Shown piece after piece: positions 15,517 through 23,654 of a stretch of DNA of 64,000 nucleotides. Within the stretch, counting starts at the first letter, position 1. Every line of letters starts with the position of its first letter. Position numbers and translations under genes: made by a program. This stretch comes from an uncultured Lachnospiraceae bacterium. GTDB lineage: Bacteria > Bacillota > Clostridia > Lachnospirales > Lachnospiraceae. Under the pieces are notes generated by a model. That model made no database searches. It saw only the letters and a list, made by a program, of their open reading frames with translations, and was not told where the DNA came from. Location of the stretch: assembly GCA_910577955.1 (NCBI GenBank), contig CAJTNC010000010.1, positions 1 through 64,000 on the forward strand. Reading direction: 5' to 3'.

Positions 15517-15744
15517 ATAATAGGCAATTGCGAAACTCTTCTTTCTACTGTATTGCTCGTATAAAATTTACGTATCCATAAGCAGGCGCTGCGAGACCGT
15601 CGGCAGTTAGCAAATGGGAAATTTTTAAATTTCACATGAGCTTACTGCCGCTACGGTTAAGCCGCAGCGAAAGCGTGCCTGCGTTAGACCGTATATTTTA
15701 TACGACTGAACAACAAAAACAATGCGTTTCGCAATTATCTATTT
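15517..15744. repeat. ~228-bp imperfect palindrome (MITE-like) in the permease leader
   Basis: The two arms match almost throughout. The outer ends are ATAGGCAATTGCGAAAC (left) and GTTTCGCAATTATCTAT (right). Next come TCGTATAAAATTTACG against CGTATATTTTATACGA, then GCAGGCGCTGCGAGACCGT against the GC-rich right arm, then GGCAGTTAGC against GCTTACTGCC, and a central GAAATTTTTAAATTTC. The centre is near 15627. It fits a miniature inverted-repeat element or a very long RNA hairpin. It lies exactly between the promoter at 15747-15775 and the permease ribosome site, and encodes nothing convincing. No clear target-site duplication was found. Confidence 0.7.
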
Positions 15745-15746
15745 TC

Positions 15747-15797
15747 AAAATAAGGATATCACAGTCATGTCACAATTCAGGCACAGGAATGTCACAA
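15747..15797 (-). promoter_or_regulatory. Promoter of the permease-ATPase unit with response-regulator repeats
   Basis: On the minus strand: TTGTGA (15770-15775), a 17-base spacer and TATTTT (15747-15752). Two identical 9-bp direct repeats TTGTGACAT lie at 15789-15797 and 15767-15775, 22 bp apart, the second overlapping the -35. That is the usual layout for OmpR/VanR-type regulators. The upstream repeat also belongs to a perfect 16-bp palindrome GTCACAAATTTGTGAC (15791-15806). The response regulator at 17592 is the natural candidate to bind here. Confidence 0.65.
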
Positions 15798-15810
15798 ATT
15801 TGTGACGAAA

Positions 15811-15847
15811 AACAGCGGTAAATCCGTATAAAAAGTTTACCGCTGTT
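15811..15847 (-). terminator. Terminator of the RR-HK-ATPase unit
   Basis: A perfect 12-bp stem AACAGCGGTAAA / TTTACCGCTGTT with a 13-base loop, followed on the minus strand by TTTTTCG. It lies 46 bases after the stop of the ATPase at 15894 and separates that unit from the permease promoter. Confidence 0.85.
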
Positions 15848-15893
15848 TGGCATTATTTTCTTTTCGATTTTCAGTTCTATGGATCCGGCAAAC

Positions 15894-16559
15894 TTATCGC
15901 ACGATTTTTCCGTCCTGCAGCCGCACTACCCGGTCCGCAAGCTGGGCGAGATCAAGATTATGGGTAATCACAAGCAATGTCTGGCGAAATGTGGCGGCGG
16001 TCATTTTGAGCAATCCGGCAACATTTTGTGTTGTTTTCATATCAAAGCTGCCGGTCGGTTCATCGGCTAAGACGATCGAAGGCTTTGTGATCAAGGCACG
16101 TGCAATCGCCGTACACTGTTGTGCTCCGCCGGAAAGCATATGCGGGCGGGCGTCCAGATAATTGTCCAATCCCAGCAGATGCACAAGGCCGGAAAAATAC
16201 GCCGGGTCCGGTCTGGTGTCATCGAGAGCCAGAGGAAATACTATATTTTCTTTGACCGTCAATTCCGGTATCAGGTTGTATCCCTGAAAGACAAATCCAA
16301 TCCTTCTTCGCCTGAATACCGTAAGCTGTTCCTCTCCCATTTTTGACAAATCCATCCCGTCCACGGTTACGGTTCCTTCTGTAGGTTCGTACAGCCCTGC
16401 AATCGTATTTAACAGCGTAGTTTTTCCGGAGCCCGATGCGCCTACAATGACCGTAAATTTTCCTTTCTCTATGGACAGGTCGATTCCATCCAACGCTTTG
16501 ACTACCTGCGATCCATCCCTGAAGTATTTCTTCAAGCGTCGTATTTCCACTATATCCAT
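15894..16559 (-). CDS. ABC transporter ATP-binding protein (MacB/LolD type), second copy
   Basis: A 221-aa ATPase closely resembling the one at 12210. Walker A GASGSGKTT, Walker B SIVLADEPTGSFD, H-loop LVITHNLD. The signature reads MLSGGAQQCTAIARAL: Ala replaces Gln/Glu, and Cys replaces the usual Arg in LSGGQQQR, an unusual LSGGA-QQC form. It follows the histidine kinase by 16 bases in the regulator transcript, so it is made even when the permease unit is off. It may work with the permease at 12906 or serve in sensing. No permease of its own is next to it. Confidence 0.9.
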   Translation of the reverse strand: MDIVEIRRLKKYFRDGSQVVKALDGIDLSIEKGKFTVIVGASGSGKTTLLNTIAGLYEPTEGTVTVDGMDLSKMGEEQLTVFRRRRIGFVFQGYNLIPELTVKENIVFPLALDDTRPDPAYFSGLVHLLGLDNYLDARPHMLSGGAQQCTAIARALITKPSIVLADEPTGSFDMKTTQNVAGLLKMTAATFRQTLLVITHNLDLAQLADRVVRLQDGKIVR

Positions 16560-16575
16560 AATCCAACTATCTCCG

Positions 16576-17595
16576 TCAGCTTAACAGGAAGACCGAAAAT
16601 GTGCTTCCCTTTCCCTTTTTTGATTTTACTGTGACATATCCATTCTGTCTGGCGATGATTTCCCTTGCCAGATACAGCCCCAAACCGACGCCTTCCTCCG
16701 CGGCCACTTCCTCCCCCCGATAAAAGCGTTGGAATATGGCATTATAATTTTCCTGATCAATGCCTATCCCGGTATCGCTTATGTCGATCCGGGTATAAAA
16801 TTGCCACGGACGCACGGTAATGCTGATTGTACCGCCCTCCGGCGTGTACTTCACCGCATTATCTAAAATGTTGCCGATAGCTTCCGCCGTCCATTTCGGA
16901 TCGTGCTTCACGGTCAATTTACTATCGCAGTCAGCCGAAAGCCGGATCCTTTTCTTTTCCGCTTCCGCCAGTATCATACTCATGGCGCCTGCAATCGTAT
17001 CACTGAGTCTCATCTCCTCCAAATGCAAAACGAAAACCCCGGTCTCCAGTCGGGACATTTTAATCAGTGACTGCATCAAAAAATCCAGCTTGTCAATCTG
17101 CACAGCCATCAAGTTCAAAAATTCCTGCTGCTTGTCGGGCGGCAGTTCATGCTGATTTAAAATACCGGTTATCATCCGGATGTTCGCTGTCGGCGTCTTG
17201 ACCTGATGGGATATATCACTAACCAGTTCTTGTATCGTCTGCTTGTCCCGCCTGCTCTGCTGCTGTTCATCTTTCATTTTCTCATAATATTGCAGCAGCT
17301 TATCCTGTACCTTTGAGATAACTGTTTCTTCATACGGAAAAAAGCTTTTGGATTCCTGCCCCTCCATCAGAATGTCAACGATTTCACATATATCATTTGA
17401 AAGATCAGAAAGCTGCCGGCTCTGCCAAAGAGCCCAAAATACTGTTGCAATAAAAGCGACAGCACAGAAAACAAATAGAAAGCCGCGTATGAGCTCTTGG
17501 GGAATATAAGGGAAAAAAAGTCCTGTCATTCCGGTACAAAAAGCAAGACCCAAAAGCAGTCTTCGGCAAAATCCTGTCAGGCGCATTTCTTTCAT
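16576..17595 (-). CDS. Sensor histidine kinase
   Basis: A 339-aa membrane kinase with two adjacent transmembrane segments near the N-terminus (about 13-30 and 38-60) and almost no extracellular loop, like intramembrane-sensing kinases that take their signal from an ABC transporter. It has a HisKA box with the phosphorylated His in VSDISHQVKTPTANIRMI, an N-box DNAVKYTPEG, G1 DISDTGIGID and G2 GVGLGLYLAREI. The ATG at 17595 overlaps the response-regulator stop by four bases (ATGA), fixing the start over an earlier in-frame codon. It most likely phosphorylates the neighbouring regulator in response to a peptide antibiotic or envelope stress. Confidence 0.93.
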   Translation of the reverse strand: MKEMRLTGFCRRLLLGLAFCTGMTGLFFPYIPQELIRGFLFVFCAVAFIATVFWALWQSRQLSDLSNDICEIVDILMEGQESKSFFPYEETVISKVQDKLLQYYEKMKDEQQQSRRDKQTIQELVSDISHQVKTPTANIRMITGILNQHELPPDKQQEFLNLMAVQIDKLDFLMQSLIKMSRLETGVFVLHLEEMRLSDTIAGAMSMILAEAEKKRIRLSADCDSKLTVKHDPKWTAEAIGNILDNAVKYTPEGGTISITVRPWQFYTRIDISDTGIGIDQENYNAIFQRFYRGEEVAAEEGVGLGLYLAREIIARQNGYVTVKSKKGKGSTFSVFLLS

Positions 17596-18278
17596 ACCGC
17601 TTCCCCCGTCCAAACATATCCCATACCGCGCACCGTCTTGATATATGTATGGGTATCGTCTTCAATTTTGTCTCTTAACCGATTGATCGTGACAGTCAAC
17701 GCATGATCGTCAACGAAATTGCCCTCCATATCCCAAAGCCGCTCCAACAGCATCTGCCTAGTCAGTATGTTTCCGGCATTTTCTATCAAAACTTTCAGCA
17801 GCTTATACTCATTAGAAGTAACGATGATTTTTTCGTCCCTGCGAACTGCGGTAAGTTTATTGAAGTCAAGGGAAAGAAAGCCGTCGCTCCAACAGTTCAT
17901 CATTTGCTGTTCTAAGGAACGGTTTCTTCGGAGCGCAACCTCTATGCGCCGCAGAAGTATTTTCATATTGAACGGTTTTGTAACGTAATCCTCTGCGCCG
18001 AGATCAAAGCCATTCAAAATATCCTGTTCCAGATCATTCGCCGACAAAAATATGATCGGCATTTGCGGGGATACCTTTTTTATAGTGCGGCATAGGTCAA
18101 AACCATTTCCATCCGGCAAATTCACATCAAGTATTGCCAGATCAAAATGGTCGCTTTGAATAAGCTGGTACGCCTTTTTACAATTATAGGCGGCAACCGT
18201 CAGATAATCATTGCGATCCAGTTCAAAACACATCACCGTACTCAGAGTTAAATCGTCCTCAACAACCAACAATTTCAT
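17592..18278 (-). CDS. OmpR/VanR-type response regulator
   Basis: A 228-aa regulator. The receiver domain (1-115) shows acidic pocket VVEDD, phosphoacceptor Asp in LAILDVNLPDGNGFDLC (about D53), Thr/Ser in IIFLSAND, and the conserved Lys in DYVTKPFN. The C-terminal winged helix (about 130-225) includes NEYKLLKVLIENAGNILTRQMLLERLW and VDDHALTVTINRLRDKIE. First gene of the RR-HK-ATPase transcript. The repeats before the permease promoter (15767-15797) are its likely target. Confidence 0.95.
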   Translation of the reverse strand: MKLLVVEDDLTLSTVMCFELDRNDYLTVAAYNCKKAYQLIQSDHFDLAILDVNLPDGNGFDLCRTIKKVSPQMPIIFLSANDLEQDILNGFDLGAEDYVTKPFNMKILLRRIEVALRRNRSLEQQMMNCWSDGFLSLDFNKLTAVRRDEKIIVTSNEYKLLKVLIENAGNILTRQMLLERLWDMEGNFVDDHALTVTINRLRDKIEDDTHTYIKTVRGMGYVWTGEAV

Positions 18279-18386
18279 CTATTCAGCCTCCGTTTCCAAG
18301 ATTATATTTCTTTTCCCCGAAAAACACAAGCGCCTTGTATCACATCGTCATCCACATAAAACACACCGCACATAACTTTCCCCGCC

Positions 18387-19676
18387 CTACAAATTTCTTG
18401 TCCTTTCACGCTCCACGTCTATTCCTAATGTTACCCCGCTGCGCCTCTCTTTATCCAGACCGCCGCCCATGTGGGCGACATTGCTCTTTAAAAAACACGC
18501 CCTGAATACCGCATCCTCCCCGTACTTTTCCCTGATCTTATCTACCGTCCTGTTTAGGGTTTCCAGCCTGTCATATTTGTGTCCGTCAAAAAGATTATAC
18601 TGCCGTCCGGTATTATTTTCTACTTTTGAAGTATGCACGCCGATTTGTCTGATCGGCGTCCTTCCGTCCCAAAGCTTTTTGAATATTTTGCATGCCGCCG
18701 TATAAATTTCCTCCGTCACATCGGTAGATGTGAACAACTGCATCTGCTTATCGGCGTACTGAAACTCACAGGTGGTGATATGCACACTTACCACTTTTAT
18801 TTTCACATGGTCACTCCGCAGCCTCATCCCCACTGTCTCGCAGAGGGAGAGCATTAAGTGCTGCGCGTACTCCCTTGTCACAACATCCACGGGCGCTGTC
18901 AGACTGTTCCCGTATCCCTTATTCGCCTCGTGCGTAAACAGATAGGGCTGCAGATCTTCCCCTCTCGCATATCCCTGTATGATCTCTCCGGGCGTCTTTA
19001 AATGCGCCCGGATCATTTCTTCATCCGCCTGTGCCAGCTCCCCGATCGTAAAGATCCCCAGACTATGCAGTTTAGCCGCAGTGGCTTTTCCCACGAAAAA
19101 CAACTCAGAAACCGGCAATGTCCACATCTTTTTTTCTATCTCGTTCGGGAATAAGGTATGGACTTTATCCGGTTTTGAAAAATCCCCGGCCATTTTTGAC
19201 AAAAGAAAATTTGTGGATATCCCGATATTCACCGTAAATCCCAGTTCCCTTTTTATTTCATCCTTCAGCCCATAGGCCAGATCCACCATCTGTCCCTTCC
19301 CGTACAGCTTTTCACAGCCGTCAAAAACCGCCCAGGCCTCATCGATGCTGTACTGGATCACCTGCTCCGTATACTGTTTTAGTTTTTCAATAAATGCTCT
19401 GGATGCGCTGACATATAAACCATAATCCGGAGGCACGACAACAAGCCCCGGACATTTCTGCTTTGCGGTTACAATGGCTTCCCCGGTCTTAATACCGTAC
19501 TTTTTCGCCGGCGTACTTTTGGCAAGTACGATCCCGTGCCGTTTTTCTTCATCCCCGCCCACAATACTCGGGATCAGCCGCAGATCGATCTTTTCCCCCA
19601 GTATATTCACCCGGTATGCCGCACTCCAAGAGAGAAATGCACTGTTTGCATCTATATGAAAAATATAGGTTCCCAT
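18387..19676 (-). CDS. dinB: DNA polymerase IV / Y-family translesion polymerase
   Basis: A 429-aa Y-family polymerase. It opens TYIFHIDANSAFLSWSAAYR with the first catalytic Asp, shows GIVLAKSTPAKKYGIKTGE (finger region), and the second metal site in QYSIDEAWAVFDG. A helix-hairpin-helix follows (LHSLGIFTIGELAQ, about 205-225) and a little-finger domain to about 345. A C-terminal tail replaces the usual beta-clamp peptide with no obvious QLxLF; YNLFDG (about 370) might serve. The start at 19676 lies two bases after the stop of the small upstream gene, so translation is probably coupled; an earlier ATG at 19703 overlaps that gene. The pair shares a LexA-controlled promoter, so it is induced by DNA damage. 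Confidence 0.93.
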   Translation of the reverse strand: MGTYIFHIDANSAFLSWSAAYRVNILGEKIDLRLIPSIVGGDEEKRHGIVLAKSTPAKKYGIKTGEAIVTAKQKCPGLVVVPPDYGLYVSASRAFIEKLKQYTEQVIQYSIDEAWAVFDGCEKLYGKGQMVDLAYGLKDEIKRELGFTVNIGISTNFLLSKMAGDFSKPDKVHTLFPNEIEKKMWTLPVSELFFVGKATAAKLHSLGIFTIGELAQADEEMIRAHLKTPGEIIQGYARGEDLQPYLFTHEANKGYGNSLTAPVDVVTREYAQHLMLSLCETVGMRLRSDHVKIKVVSVHITTCEFQYADKQMQLFTSTDVTEEIYTAACKIFKKLWDGRTPIRQIGVHTSKVENNTGRQYNLFDGHKYDRLETLNRTVDKIREKYGEDAVFRACFLKSNVAHMGGGLDKERRSGVTLGIDVERERTRNL

Positions 19677-19678
19677 AT

Positions 19679-19978
19679 TTACAGAAACTGAAAGATCCGC
19701 CATTTCTGGGTTGTCGTGTTGTATCTCATCTCCAGTGTTTTACAAATCTTGCCCTGCCTGATCCGACATACAAACTGTTTCTCCTTTATTCCGACATAAT
19801 TTTTTTCTCCCCGCGATATGATATCCTCTATTCGGAATTTCCTGATTTCATGTTCTTCCGTTTCCAGCCGAAACCACAGGGGAGTGATCCTGCCGTCACG
19901 ATCTGTAACCGACAGGATCTGGATCGGAATATTGACTGCCTCTGTCTCGTATATCCCTCCATGTACCTGATCTTCCAT
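19679..19978 (-). CDS. Small conserved partner of DinB, function unknown
   Basis: A 99-aa soluble protein, first gene of the SOS-controlled dinB transcript. It reads VNIPIQILSVTDRDGRITPLWFRLETEEHEIRKFRIEDII, then FVCRIRQGKICKTLEMRYN and a final KWRIFQFL, a compact beta-rich fold with no catalytic motif. Small genes in front of dinB in Firmicutes include YolD-type proteins; I do not see a firm match to YolD, though position and size are similar. AGAGG eight bases before 19978 picks this ATG over a GTG three codons earlier. A role in controlling or loading the polymerase is a guess from context. Confidence 0.75.
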   Translation of the reverse strand: MEDQVHGGIYETEAVNIPIQILSVTDRDGRITPLWFRLETEEHEIRKFRIEDIISRGEKNYVGIKEKQFVCRIRQGKICKTLEMRYNTTTQKWRIFQFL

Positions 19979-19995
19979 TCCACTCACCTCTTTTC

Positions 19996-20045
19996 AGAAC
20001 GTATGTTTGTTTTTTCAATATAACAAACACATATTCCGTTGTAAA
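19996..20045 (-). promoter_or_regulatory. SOS promoter with two LexA boxes
   Basis: Minus strand TTTACA (20040-20045), a 17-base spacer and TATATT (20017-20022). Box 1 at 19996-20009, AGAACGTATGTTTG, fits the Gram-positive LexA consensus CGAACRNRYGTTYC except at the outermost bases. Box 2 at 20024-20037, CAAACACATATTCC, fits with one core mismatch and lies in the spacer. Together they bracket the -10, as expected for tight LexA repression of the dinB operon. Confidence 0.8.
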
Positions 20046-20099
20046 GAGGGAGTTATTGCCATTTTTCGTTTAGGCCATCCACTGCCTTTTTCTACATAC

Positions 20100-20999
20100 T
20101 TATTGTATAATTTCCGGAAATTCTTCCACTTCTTCCATCGTCGGAATACTTGGGGATGCGCCCTTTCTTCCCACAGCGATCGCGCTGGCCTTCGTCGCTG
20201 TTAAAAGCGCCTCCGTCGGCCGTTTTCCATTAACATATTCCGCCATAAAATACCCGCAGAACGTATCTCCGGCCGCTGTTGTATCCACTGCATCTATTGA
20301 GAAAGCCGCCTGATAACAATGCTCTCCCCTTCCGCGGTAACATGCTCCCTCCGCTCCGAGCGTCAGAACAAATACCGCTTCCGGATATCTTTTTTCCAGA
20401 CAATCCAAAATCTTTTCCTGACAGCATTCCGGCGTCCCCGTCAACGCCATTCCTTCCTTTTCATTCAGTATAAATATGTCTACAAGATTCAGCGGGTATT
20501 CGTATAATGCCTTATTGGTCGGCGACGGATTAAGGGCAATGATCATTCCCTTTGCTTTCGCGTTCTCCATGATATGAGAAATATTGGATATCTCATTTTG
20601 AAGAAGTAAAATGTCTCCCTTTTCAAAATGTCCGAGCACCTCATCTACATAGTTTTTCGTAATTCTTCCGTTAGTTCCCTGCGTGACAATGATCCTGTTT
20701 TGTCCGCTCCCATCTACCTCTATCACCGCATGACCACTCGGCTCCGATAGTACCTGTAAAAATGTGGTCTTTACCCCCGCCTCTTCCAGCGCGCTCTTCA
20801 ATCGCATCCCATCCTCGCCGATCGCCCCGGCATGATACACCATAGTCCCTGCCCTTGAAAGCGCAATGGACTGATTCAATCCTTTCCCGCCGCAAAACTC
20901 CTGATAGTCCAATGATAAAATCGTCTCTCCGGGCTGCACAAAATCCACGACCTTGTATACCTTGTCAATATTTAAGGATCCAAAATTTAATACCTTCAT
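20100..20999 (-). CDS. PfkB-family carbohydrate kinase (ribokinase-like)
   Basis: A 299-aa sugar kinase. The N-terminal signature is FCGGKGLNQSIALSRAG (about 36-52) and the C-terminal one is DTTAAGDTFCGYFMAEYVNG (about 241-260) with the catalytic Asp in AAGDTF. GSLNID near the start binds the sugar in ribokinase. Its ATG overlaps the stop of the GH78 gene (ATGA), so it is made with the rhamnosidase and importer. The family covers ribose, fructose, tagatose and nucleosides; which sugar is phosphorylated here is not clear, since classical L-rhamnose breakdown uses RhaB of another family. Confidence 0.9.
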   Translation of the reverse strand: MKVLNFGSLNIDKVYKVVDFVQPGETILSLDYQEFCGGKGLNQSIALSRAGTMVYHAGAIGEDGMRLKSALEEAGVKTTFLQVLSEPSGHAVIEVDGSGQNRIIVTQGTNGRITKNYVDEVLGHFEKGDILLLQNEISNISHIMENAKAKGMIIALNPSPTNKALYEYPLNLVDIFILNEKEGMALTGTPECCQEKILDCLEKRYPEAVFVLTLGAEGACYRGRGEHCYQAAFSIDAVDTTAAGDTFCGYFMAEYVNGKRPTEALLTATKASAIAVGRKGASPSIPTMEEVEEFPEIIQ

Positions 21000-23644
21000 T
21001 CTTTTGCACTTCCTATAAATTTTTTAATGCCTGACCGCACTTTCATATGTATAAAGTTTCCCTCTGAAACACAGACCGTTTCACCGCTGCACTTCCGGTC
21101 CTGCTTTCTCCACACCAGATTATCTTTCACCGGAAGATAAACATCTGCCACACAGTTAAACGGAATTTCCACCTTCACGCTCAAACTGCCTCTTTCGCCT
21201 TTCTTCCAGCAGCAGCTGTATTTTCCCGCCTGCGTTACAATGCTTCCTGACGCGTACTGTAATTGTTTCGGTATCAACGGCCGAATCACTGCACTGCTGA
21301 ATCCCGGCGCTCCTTCATCCGGTCTGATTCCGACCAGATATTTGTGAAAACAGGATGCAACGGCTCCTGACATTGCATGATTGAAGGAAGCCATATTGGA
21401 TTTTCCATGATAAGCATCCACTTTTTCCCAGCGCTCCCACAATGTAGTCGCGCCATTCTCCAACATATAGCCCCAACTCGGATAGGTCTTCTGCGTAAGC
21501 AGATGAAACGCCTCATCGATATATCCGTTTTGGAACAATACTTCCACCACATATTTGCTGCACTGATTTCCTGTTGTAAGGTGATAGTTATTTTGTACGA
21601 TATTTTTCAGGAGATGTCCCAAAACTTCTTTTTTCTCCTCCTCCTTTTCCAGCATGTCAAGATAAAGCGGAAAGGCATTACATGCCTGACTGTTTGTACA
21701 AAAAAAACCCTCCTCTTTCCTGTAATACTCTTTCAAAAAAGCATTCTTTACCTGCTCTGCCTCCTCCGCAAAGCGCTCTTTTTCTCTGTCGATCCCCAGA
21801 ACCCCCGCCATCTTGGCCAGCAATAAATAATTGTAATACAGATAACCTGTAGCCATAAAAACAGGAGGGGTTATGCGCGAAACCGCACCGGCTCCAATAC
21901 TGTCCGCATCACACCATTGTTTCGGACTCGCCCAGTCTCCCATCGGTGAATAGCGGACAATATAGTGATCAGAGTGTTTCTTTAAAAAGGCAACCCACCT
22001 TTTACATGCCTCGTAATTCTCCTCAATAATCGTGCTGTCCCCATAAAAACAATAGACATTCCATGGGACTAACAGAAAACTGGTGCTGACCGGATCCGCC
22101 GGCTTTTGCCCCATCCTGAAAAAAGGCGCCGTATCCGTAATTGCTCCGCTGACTCTTCCCTGACAGTCCCTGATATCCCCGGTCCATTTTTTATACAAGT
22201 TGGAAAGTCTATAATTGTAAAGGGCGCATTCATTGCGCACCGTCATATCATTGAGCCAGGCCACACGCTCCGCCCTCTGAGGGCAATCTGTCGGAACACC
22301 ATGCAAATTGCTTCTTTCGGACCACAGCATACTGTTATAAAAGCGATTCAGCAGGTCATCACTCGTTTTAAAATCACTGATCCGCGCAACATCATTGTGC
22401 ACCACACATCCTATGATGCGGTCAAATTTCAGATTCTCCGAAAGGCCTTCTATATTGACATAGCGAAACCCCCTGTACGAAAATCTGGGCTCCAGCGTTT
22501 CCGATTCCTCTCCTCTCAGCACAAACAAATCCGATATATGGATCCCGTTATAAGAACTGTCATTGATGGAATGATCCGCATTCTCCAGTTCCGCATATTT
22601 TACTGTGATAACATCATTTTTTTCTCCTCGGCAGATCAGACGAACCCAGCCGGCGAAATTCTGTCCGAAATCCACAGTAAAACTTCCGTTGTCCAGCTTC
22701 CAAATCCGTACAGGAACAAGTTTCTCCGTGATACGGATCGGTTCCATCATCCGGCTGACGATCTTTTCACCCGGCGGATCCTGCTGAAACACTTTTTGCC
22801 AGCCATCTTCTTCTGTCATAACATATCCCGGTATATCAAACCCGTCTTTTATCAGATTCCTGTCAATATGCTCCCCTGTATATACACTGTTTCTGACAGA
22901 CGGAGCCTTATCCGTGCAATAGCACTGCTCAGATGTGCTTTCTAACCACTCTAGCCTTCCGTCTTCATATTCCACCCGTATTTTGACGGCACAGATATGC
23001 TCGCTCTTGGCAATTCCCCGTTCTGCCGCCTCTATTGCAAACAGCCCGTTTCCGATTTCAATTCCGAGGACATTTTCTCCCTCTTCCGCTTTCAGAGGGA
23101 ACGTCTCATACAATACCGTTTTTGTGAATTCCGTAGGCGCTCCGAGATAAATATCCCTGCACCTACGCCCGTTAAAAGATGTGATAACATAATTCGGACT
23201 GGCCACAAAGGCCGTCGCTGCCGCCGGTTTTTCCGTCAGATAAAAAGGCCAGCGGATCAGATAAGAATGGTTTCTCACACCGGCTCCCCCAATCCAGTCT
23301 TCATCCCAGCACACATTTTCCAGAATGCCCGTCGTGAACGTATTTACATCGCTTTTTACTCTCAGCTTTTGTTCCGTCTCAATTTCGACCGTATAATAAT
23401 ATGTTCTTCCGCTTTTCAATATATTTTCCGGTATCACGCTGCTGCTTTTATTCGTCTCTGCAAAACCGTCATCCCAGACAATCCTGTCCATCTGTTTGAA
23501 TTCGCTCAGCTGAATATGATATCGTTTCTGCGTTCCATACATATGATCCAGCGTCCAACTAAGCATCGGGCTTTTACAATCTATCCCTATCGGTGAATCC
23601 ATCCGCTCACACAAACAATTTATTTTCGCCTGTTTTTCAATCAT
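20996..23644 (-). CDS. GH78 alpha-L-rhamnosidase
   Basis: An 882-aa protein without signal peptide, of typical GH78 length. N-terminal beta domains (about 1-400) include the opening MDSPIGIDCKSPMLSW and a carbohydrate-binding region with GLFAIEAAERG. The (alpha/alpha)6 catalytic barrel starts near 420 with GVPTDCPQRAERVAWLNDM, carrying the conserved Asp and acidic residues for an inverting mechanism (usual form DCPQRxERxGWxGD). NGATTLWERWEK is the other conserved active-site block. It would remove terminal alpha-L-rhamnose from flavonoid glycosides, saponins or pectin fragments inside the cell. It follows the importer permease by ten bases and overlaps the kinase. Confidence 0.93.
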   Translation of the reverse strand: MIEKQAKINCLCERMDSPIGIDCKSPMLSWTLDHMYGTQKRYHIQLSEFKQMDRIVWDDGFAETNKSSSVIPENILKSGRTYYYTVEIETEQKLRVKSDVNTFTTGILENVCWDEDWIGGAGVRNHSYLIRWPFYLTEKPAAATAFVASPNYVITSFNGRRCRDIYLGAPTEFTKTVLYETFPLKAEEGENVLGIEIGNGLFAIEAAERGIAKSEHICAVKIRVEYEDGRLEWLESTSEQCYCTDKAPSVRNSVYTGEHIDRNLIKDGFDIPGYVMTEEDGWQKVFQQDPPGEKIVSRMMEPIRITEKLVPVRIWKLDNGSFTVDFGQNFAGWVRLICRGEKNDVITVKYAELENADHSINDSSYNGIHISDLFVLRGEESETLEPRFSYRGFRYVNIEGLSENLKFDRIIGCVVHNDVARISDFKTSDDLLNRFYNSMLWSERSNLHGVPTDCPQRAERVAWLNDMTVRNECALYNYRLSNLYKKWTGDIRDCQGRVSGAITDTAPFFRMGQKPADPVSTSFLLVPWNVYCFYGDSTIIEENYEACKRWVAFLKKHSDHYIVRYSPMGDWASPKQWCDADSIGAGAVSRITPPVFMATGYLYYNYLLLAKMAGVLGIDREKERFAEEAEQVKNAFLKEYYRKEEGFFCTNSQACNAFPLYLDMLEKEEEKKEVLGHLLKNIVQNNYHLTTGNQCSKYVVEVLFQNGYIDEAFHLLTQKTYPSWGYMLENGATTLWERWEKVDAYHGKSNMASFNHAMSGAVASCFHKYLVGIRPDEGAPGFSSAVIRPLIPKQLQYASGSIVTQAGKYSCCWKKGERGSLSVKVEIPFNCVADVYLPVKDNLVWRKQDRKCSGETVCVSEGNFIHMKVRSGIKKFIGSAKE

Positions 23645-23654
23645 CCTGCCATTC

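Noticed and set aside
15489..15635. N-terminal extension of the FtsX permease into the palindrome
   Set aside because: The extra 49 codons lack a ribosome site and membrane features, while AAAGGAG precedes the ATG at 15488.
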